NCBI GenBank assembly: GCA_046082625.1
Contig: JBJTYE010000172.1
Span: 1-26,741, forward strand
DNA from: Casp-actino8 sp046082625
GTDB taxonomy: Bacteria; Actinomycetota; Acidimicrobiia; Acidimicrobiales; Ilumatobacteraceae
DNA length: 26,741 bases
Direction: 5' to 3'
Shown: positions 23,388 to 26,741 of the stretch, piece after piece
Numbering within the stretch: position 1 is the first letter of the stretch
How the letters are laid out: each line of letters starts with the position of its first letter
Program-made: the position numbers and the translations under genes
The notes under the pieces: generated by a model
Told to the model about the DNA's origin: nothing
What the model saw: only the letters and a program-made list of their open reading frames with translations
The model's database searches: none

Positions 23388-26144
23388 GTGGCAACAGCAA
23401 AGATCAAAGTCAGTGAACTAGCCAAGAAGCTCGGCATGACCAATGCCGAGATGTTGGACCTTTGCCGAGCCAACAACGTGGCCGCCAAGACTCCCCAGTC
23501 GACCTTGGTTGAGGCCTTCGTCCCCATGCTGGAGCGCAAAGCTCGGGCCCAAGGCCTGGTCCGCGACGTGCAACCCGAAGAGGACAAGCCGGTCAAGAAG
23601 GCGGCCGCGCCGAAGAAGGCCGCCGCCAAGAGCGGTGACGCCGAGGACGCGGCTCCCAAGAAGGCACCGGCGAAGAAGGCCGCCGCTCCGGCCAAAGCTC
23701 CTGCCAAGGCCGCGGCACCCAAGAAGGCCGTCGCTCCCGAGACGACGGTGGAAGATTCCCCGTCCGCCCCGGTCGATGTACACGAACCGACCGCCCCGGC
23801 GGCACCGCCAGCGGATACCCAGGAGAGTCCGACACCTCGGCCGAGCGGGCCATCGGTGGTGTCCAGCCGGACCGCTCCGCCACGCGACGAGATCCGACCC
23901 GACGTCGGGCGTCCCGAGCCGTCCCGGCAGGAGCCTCCCCGACCGGCGGCGCGGGGCGATGTCCCGCCCCGACCTCGGCCGGTACCGCCTCCGCCGGGTC
24001 GTCCGATGAGTTCGACCGGTCGTCCCGTGCCGCCTCCGCCGGGTGGGCCGCGCCCGCCTCGTCCCAGTGGTGCCGGCTACGGCGGACCGCGTACCGGTGC
24101 GCCGCGTCCGGCCGGAAGTTTCGGCGGTCCTCGACCCGGTGGACCGCGTCCCGGCGGTTTCGGCGGTCCGCGCCCTGGCGGTGCCCCCGGTGGTCCGGGC
24201 GGCGGTCCGGGTCGTCCGGGTGGTGGTCCGGGTCGTCCCGGTGGCGGTCCGCGACCCAGCGGAGGTCGTCGCGCTCCGCGCGGTGGAGGACGTCGCCGTC
24301 GCCGCGGTGAGGACGACTTCCAGCCTGGTCTCATCACCTACAGCGAAAGCGACGCGCCGGTTCCCGAAGGCGTCGTGGTGATCGAGCGCGGTGCGTCCTC
24401 GCAGGAGTTCGCACCGCGTCTGAATCGCACCGCCGCCGACGTGGTCCGCTTCCTGATGAAGAACGGCGAGATGGTCACGGCCACCATGACCCTCACCGAT
24501 GAGCAGATGGAGTTGTTCGCACTCGAGATCGGTGCCGAGATACTCCTGGTCGAACCCGGCCAGCAAGAGGAAATGGAATTGCAGGCCCTCTTCGACGACA
24601 GCGACGACTCCGACGAAGCACTGCTGCAGTCTCGCCCTCCGGTCATCACCGTGATGGGTCACGTCGATCACGGCAAGACCACCTTGTTGGATCGCATTCG
24701 CAATGCCAACGTGGTGGCCGGAGAGGCCGGCGGCATCACTCAGCACATCGGCGCCTACCAGGTCGAGCAGAACGGCAAGCGGGTGACGTTCATCGACACT
24801 CCGGGTCACGCGGCCTTCACGCAGATGCGGGCCCGCGGCGCCCAGGTGACCGACGTCGTGGTGCTGATGGTGGCCGCCGATGACGGGGTCATGCCTCAGA
24901 CCATCGAAGCCATCAACCACGCGCGGTCGGCCGATGTACCGATCGTGGTGGCGATCAACAAGATCGACAAGGAGAACGCCGACGTGCAGCGAGTTCTCTC
25001 ACAGCTGTCCGAGCAGGGTCTCGTCGCCGAGAGCTGGGGCGGAGACACCATCTGCGTGGAGATGTCGGCTCAGCAGGGACTGGGTGTCGACGACCTCATC
25101 GAGCAACTCACGGTGGTGGCCGAAATCGAGGAACTGACGGCCAATCCCACCGGGCGAGCCAAGGGCGTGGTCCTCGAGGCCAACCTCGACACCGGCCGCG
25201 GGCCGGTGGCCACCATCCTGGTGGACAAGGGCACCCTCAAGGTGGGCGACCCGATCGTGGCTGGAGGATCCTGGGGTCGTGTCCGGGCCATGATCGACGA
25301 CAAGGGTCAGCAGATCAAGGAGGCCGGACCTTCCACCCCCGTGCAGGTGCTGGGTCTGTCGTCGGTGCCCAACGCCGGGGACGAATTCCGGGTGGCCCCC
25401 AACGAAAAGACCGCTCGCACCGTCGGCGAGGCTCGCGAACAGCGACTGCGGGCCAAGGCCCAGCGCGGCGATGCCCGCGTGGCTCGCGGCGTGAAACTCG
25501 AGGACGTCTTCACGCAGATCCAGGCCGGCGAAGTGGCCACGTTGAATCTGGTGCTGAAGGCCGACGTGCAGGGTTCACTCGAAGCGGTGACCGAGAGTCT
25601 GCGTCGTCTGGAGCGGGACGAAGTGAAGTTGGCCTTCGTACATCGCGCCGTCGGCGGCGTTACCGAGAACGACATCACCTTGGCCGCTGCCACCAATGCC
25701 ACGATCATCGGGTTCAACGTTCGCCCGGACCGCAAGGCCCGGGAACTGGCCGAGGCCGAGGGAGTGGAAATCCGCACCTACGAGATCATCTACAAGTTGC
25801 TCGAGGACATGGAAAGCGCCATGGTCGGCATGTTGGCGCCGGAATTCGAAGAGGTCGTGACCGGCGAAGCCGAAGTACGCGAGATCTTCCGAGTGCCGCG
25901 CCAAGGTGCCATCGCCGGGTGCTACGTCCGCAGCGGGCAGATCACCCGCGGCAGCAAGGTACGGTTCTTGCGCGACGGAGTCATCATCTGGAAGGGCGCC
26001 ATCCAGTCGCTCCGCCGCTTCAAGGACGACGTCCGCGACGTCCGCGAGGGCTTCGAATGCGGTATCGGTCTGAGCGACTTCCAGGACCTCAAGCAGGGCG
26101 ACATCATCGAGACCTACGAGGACAAATTGGTGGTGCGCACGTGA
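23388..26144 (+). CDS. infB: translation initiation factor IF-2
   Basis: This 918-residue GTPase brings fMet-tRNA to the 30S subunit and promotes 70S joining. An IF2N domain is at 1-50 (IKVSELAKKLGMTNAEMLDLC). A low-complexity linker spans about 60-310: a Lys/Ala/Pro part (65-120), then Pro/Arg and Gly-rich repeats (190-310). A second IF2N-like helical region lies at about 335-410. The G domain has G1 GHVDHGKT (424-431), G3 DTPGH (470-474) and G4 NKID (524-527). Domains II, III and C2 follow, ending FECGIGLSDFQDLKQGDIIETYE. The start is GTG 23388 with AAGGA 10 nt upstream. The stop overlaps the next gene's GTG by 3 nt (GTGA). Confidence 0.98.
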   Translation: MATAKIKVSELAKKLGMTNAEMLDLCRANNVAAKTPQSTLVEAFVPMLERKARAQGLVRDVQPEEDKPVKKAAAPKKAAAKSGDAEDAAPKKAPAKKAAAPAKAPAKAAAPKKAVAPETTVEDSPSAPVDVHEPTAPAAPPADTQESPTPRPSGPSVVSSRTAPPRDEIRPDVGRPEPSRQEPPRPAARGDVPPRPRPVPPPPGRPMSSTGRPVPPPPGGPRPPRPSGAGYGGPRTGAPRPAGSFGGPRPGGPRPGGFGGPRPGGAPGGPGGGPGRPGGGPGRPGGGPRPSGGRRAPRGGGRRRRRGEDDFQPGLITYSESDAPVPEGVVVIERGASSQEFAPRLNRTAADVVRFLMKNGEMVTATMTLTDEQMELFALEIGAEILLVEPGQQEEMELQALFDDSDDSDEALLQSRPPVITVMGHVDHGKTTLLDRIRNANVVAGEAGGITQHIGAYQVEQNGKRVTFIDTPGHAAFTQMRARGAQVTDVVVLMVAADDGVMPQTIEAINHARSADVPIVVAINKIDKENADVQRVLSQLSEQGLVAESWGGDTICVEMSAQQGLGVDDLIEQLTVVAEIEELTANPTGRAKGVVLEANLDTGRGPVATILVDKGTLKVGDPIVAGGSWGRVRAMIDDKGQQIKEAGPSTPVQVLGLSSVPNAGDEFRVAPNEKTARTVGEAREQRLRAKAQRGDARVARGVKLEDVFTQIQAGEVATLNLVLKADVQGSLEAVTESLRRLERDEVKLAFVHRAVGGVTENDITLAAATNATIIGFNVRPDRKARELAEAEGVEIRTYEIIYKLLEDMESAMVGMLAPEFEEVVTGEAEVREIFRVPRQGAIAGCYVRSGQITRGSKVRFLRDGVIIWKGAIQSLRRFKDDVRDVREGFECGIGLSDFQDLKQGDIIETYEDKLVVRT
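24201..24263 (+). repeat. 21-bp tandem repeats in the Gly/Arg/Pro linker of infB
   Basis: Units at 24201-24221 and 24222-24242 agree at 19 of 21 bases and encode GGPGRPG twice. The unit at 24243-24263 is diverged (GGPRPSG). They lie in a longer stretch of GGPRPGG-type codons (about 24030-24300). Both mismatches between the first two units are third-codon-position changes that keep the peptide. Confidence 0.7.
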
Positions 26145-26741
26145 CCGATCTGGAGTTCTTCTTCGATCCGATCTGTCCGTGGGCCTGGATCACGTCCCGA
26201 TGGGTGGTCGAAGTTCAGGGACTGCGCTCCTACGAAGTCCGGTGGCGCCCCATCTCCCTCAAAGTGCTCAATCAGCATCAGACCGCCGACTGGTACACGC
26301 CCGAGTATCGAACGATGCACTCCATCGGCCACCAGAACCTGCGGGTGGCGGCCACCCTCGACGACCGACTCGGCAACCAGGCCATGGGAGCCTTCTACAC
26401 GGCTCTCGGCACCGCGGGCCACACCAACGGCCGTCGTCAGGATTTCATGGAGAACTCCCGCGGCTTCACCGCCGAATGTCTCACGACCGCCGGCCTGCCC
26501 GGTGCGTTCGTCGAGTACTTGGATGACGAGTCGCTGGACGCGGGAATCGTGGCCAGTACCGAGACGGCCCTCGAACGCACCGGAAGGGACGTGGGAACGC
26601 CCATCTTGACCTTTCACCCGGGAGCCGAGAACGAAGGTTCCTTCTTCGGACCGGTCATCGCCCGGATTCCGCGAGGCGACGAAGCCCTCAGGCTCTGGAA
26701 CGCGGTCGAGATCGTGGCCACGACGCCCGGTGTGGCCGAGT
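26141..26741 (+). CDS. DsbA-family thioredoxin-fold protein, Rv2466c-like (3' end outside window)
   Basis: At least 200 residues of a DsbA/FrnE-type thioredoxin-fold protein are visible; the frame is still open at the right edge. The active-site segment FFFDPICPWAWITSRWV has a single cysteine, C12, in CPWA. Near the end GTPILTF carries the usual cis-Pro, followed by SFFGPVIARIPRGDEALRLW. These stretches strongly resemble the mycobacterial Rv2466c family of mycothiol-dependent reductases as I recall it. The expected total length is about 205-215 residues, so little is missing. The start GTG overlaps the infB stop as GTGA, making translation coupled to infB. Residues between (about 60-130) form the helical insert. 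A role in redox or mycothiol chemistry is inferred from the family; the substrate is unknown. Confidence 0.85.
   Translation, partial: MTDLEFFFDPICPWAWITSRWVVEVQGLRSYEVRWRPISLKVLNQHQTADWYTPEYRTMHSIGHQNLRVAATLDDRLGNQAMGAFYTALGTAGHTNGRRQDFMENSRGFTAECLTTAGLPGAFVEYLDDESLDAGIVASTETALERTGRDVGTPILTFHPGAENEGSFFGPVIARIPRGDEALRLWNAVEIVATTPGVAE

Noticed and set aside
23418..24920. A 500-codon minus-strand frame with Thr/Arg repeats
   Set aside because: The repeats are the reverse reading of the Gly/Pro/Arg codons of the IF-2 linker, not an independent repeat protein.
26114..26617. A 167-codon minus-strand frame at the right edge
   Set aside because: It is antisense to the infB end and the DsbA-like gene, which matches a known family and is coupled to infB.

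Overview
This 26.7 kb window is dense, high-GC chromosomal DNA, with about 97% coding and no gap above 192 bp. It comes from an actinobacterium. Three things point there. The gene order comM-dprA-xerC-whiG-(LytM protein)-rpsB-tsf-pyrH-frr-cdsA-dxr-rseP-ispG, followed by rimP-nusA-ylxR-infB, is the classic actinobacterial chromosomal backbone. The last gene resembles the mycothiol-linked Rv2466c family. Several genes appear to be leaderless with a TAnnnT -10 box. The small differences from Streptomyces and Mycobacterium suggest a deep lineage such as Acidimicrobiia, but that is inference. I see no tRNA, rRNA, CRISPR array, insertion sequence or prophage.

Layout. Positions 122-2935 (+) hold two adjacent fold-type II PLP enzymes of unknown substrate. 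Positions 2922-3449 (-) are a beta-carbonic anhydrase, divergent from an orphan clpP (3479-4093, +). A small lipoprotein (4119-4541, -) separates clpP from a DNA-processing block: comM, dprA and xerC. Next come a WhiG/FliA-type sigma factor and a secreted LytM-fold protein that has lost its metal-binding histidines. Positions 9691-18163 (+) carry the translation, lipid and isoprenoid run: rpsB, tsf, pyrH, frr, cdsA (with a long disordered N-terminal extension), dxr, rseP and ispG. Here a manA/proS pair lies on the minus strand (18164-21095). From 21173 the rimP-nusA-ylxR-infB transcription/translation operon runs to a coupled DsbA-like gene cut by the right edge.

How the genes work together. 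Most junctions are 4-nt stop/start overlaps or very short gaps, so long translationally coupled operons are likely. rpsB-tsf-pyrH-frr join ribosome assembly, elongation, UMP supply and ribosome recycling. cdsA makes CDP-diacylglycerol. dxr and ispG are steps of the MEP isoprenoid pathway flanking the membrane protease rseP. rimP, nusA, ylxR and infB serve 30S maturation, transcription elongation and initiation.

No wholly new multi-gene system is evident; this is core genome. The best leads are: a promoter-proximal RNA leader before rimP with a strong intrinsic terminator and a segment complementary to the rimP ribosome binding site; a structured leader before rpsB; a recurring leaderless promoter signature; an Asp-to-Asn change at the zinc-ligand position of RseP; a catalytically dead LytM protein; a CdsA with a disordered acidic extension carrying a repeated motif; and inversion of proS-manA relative to the usual order.
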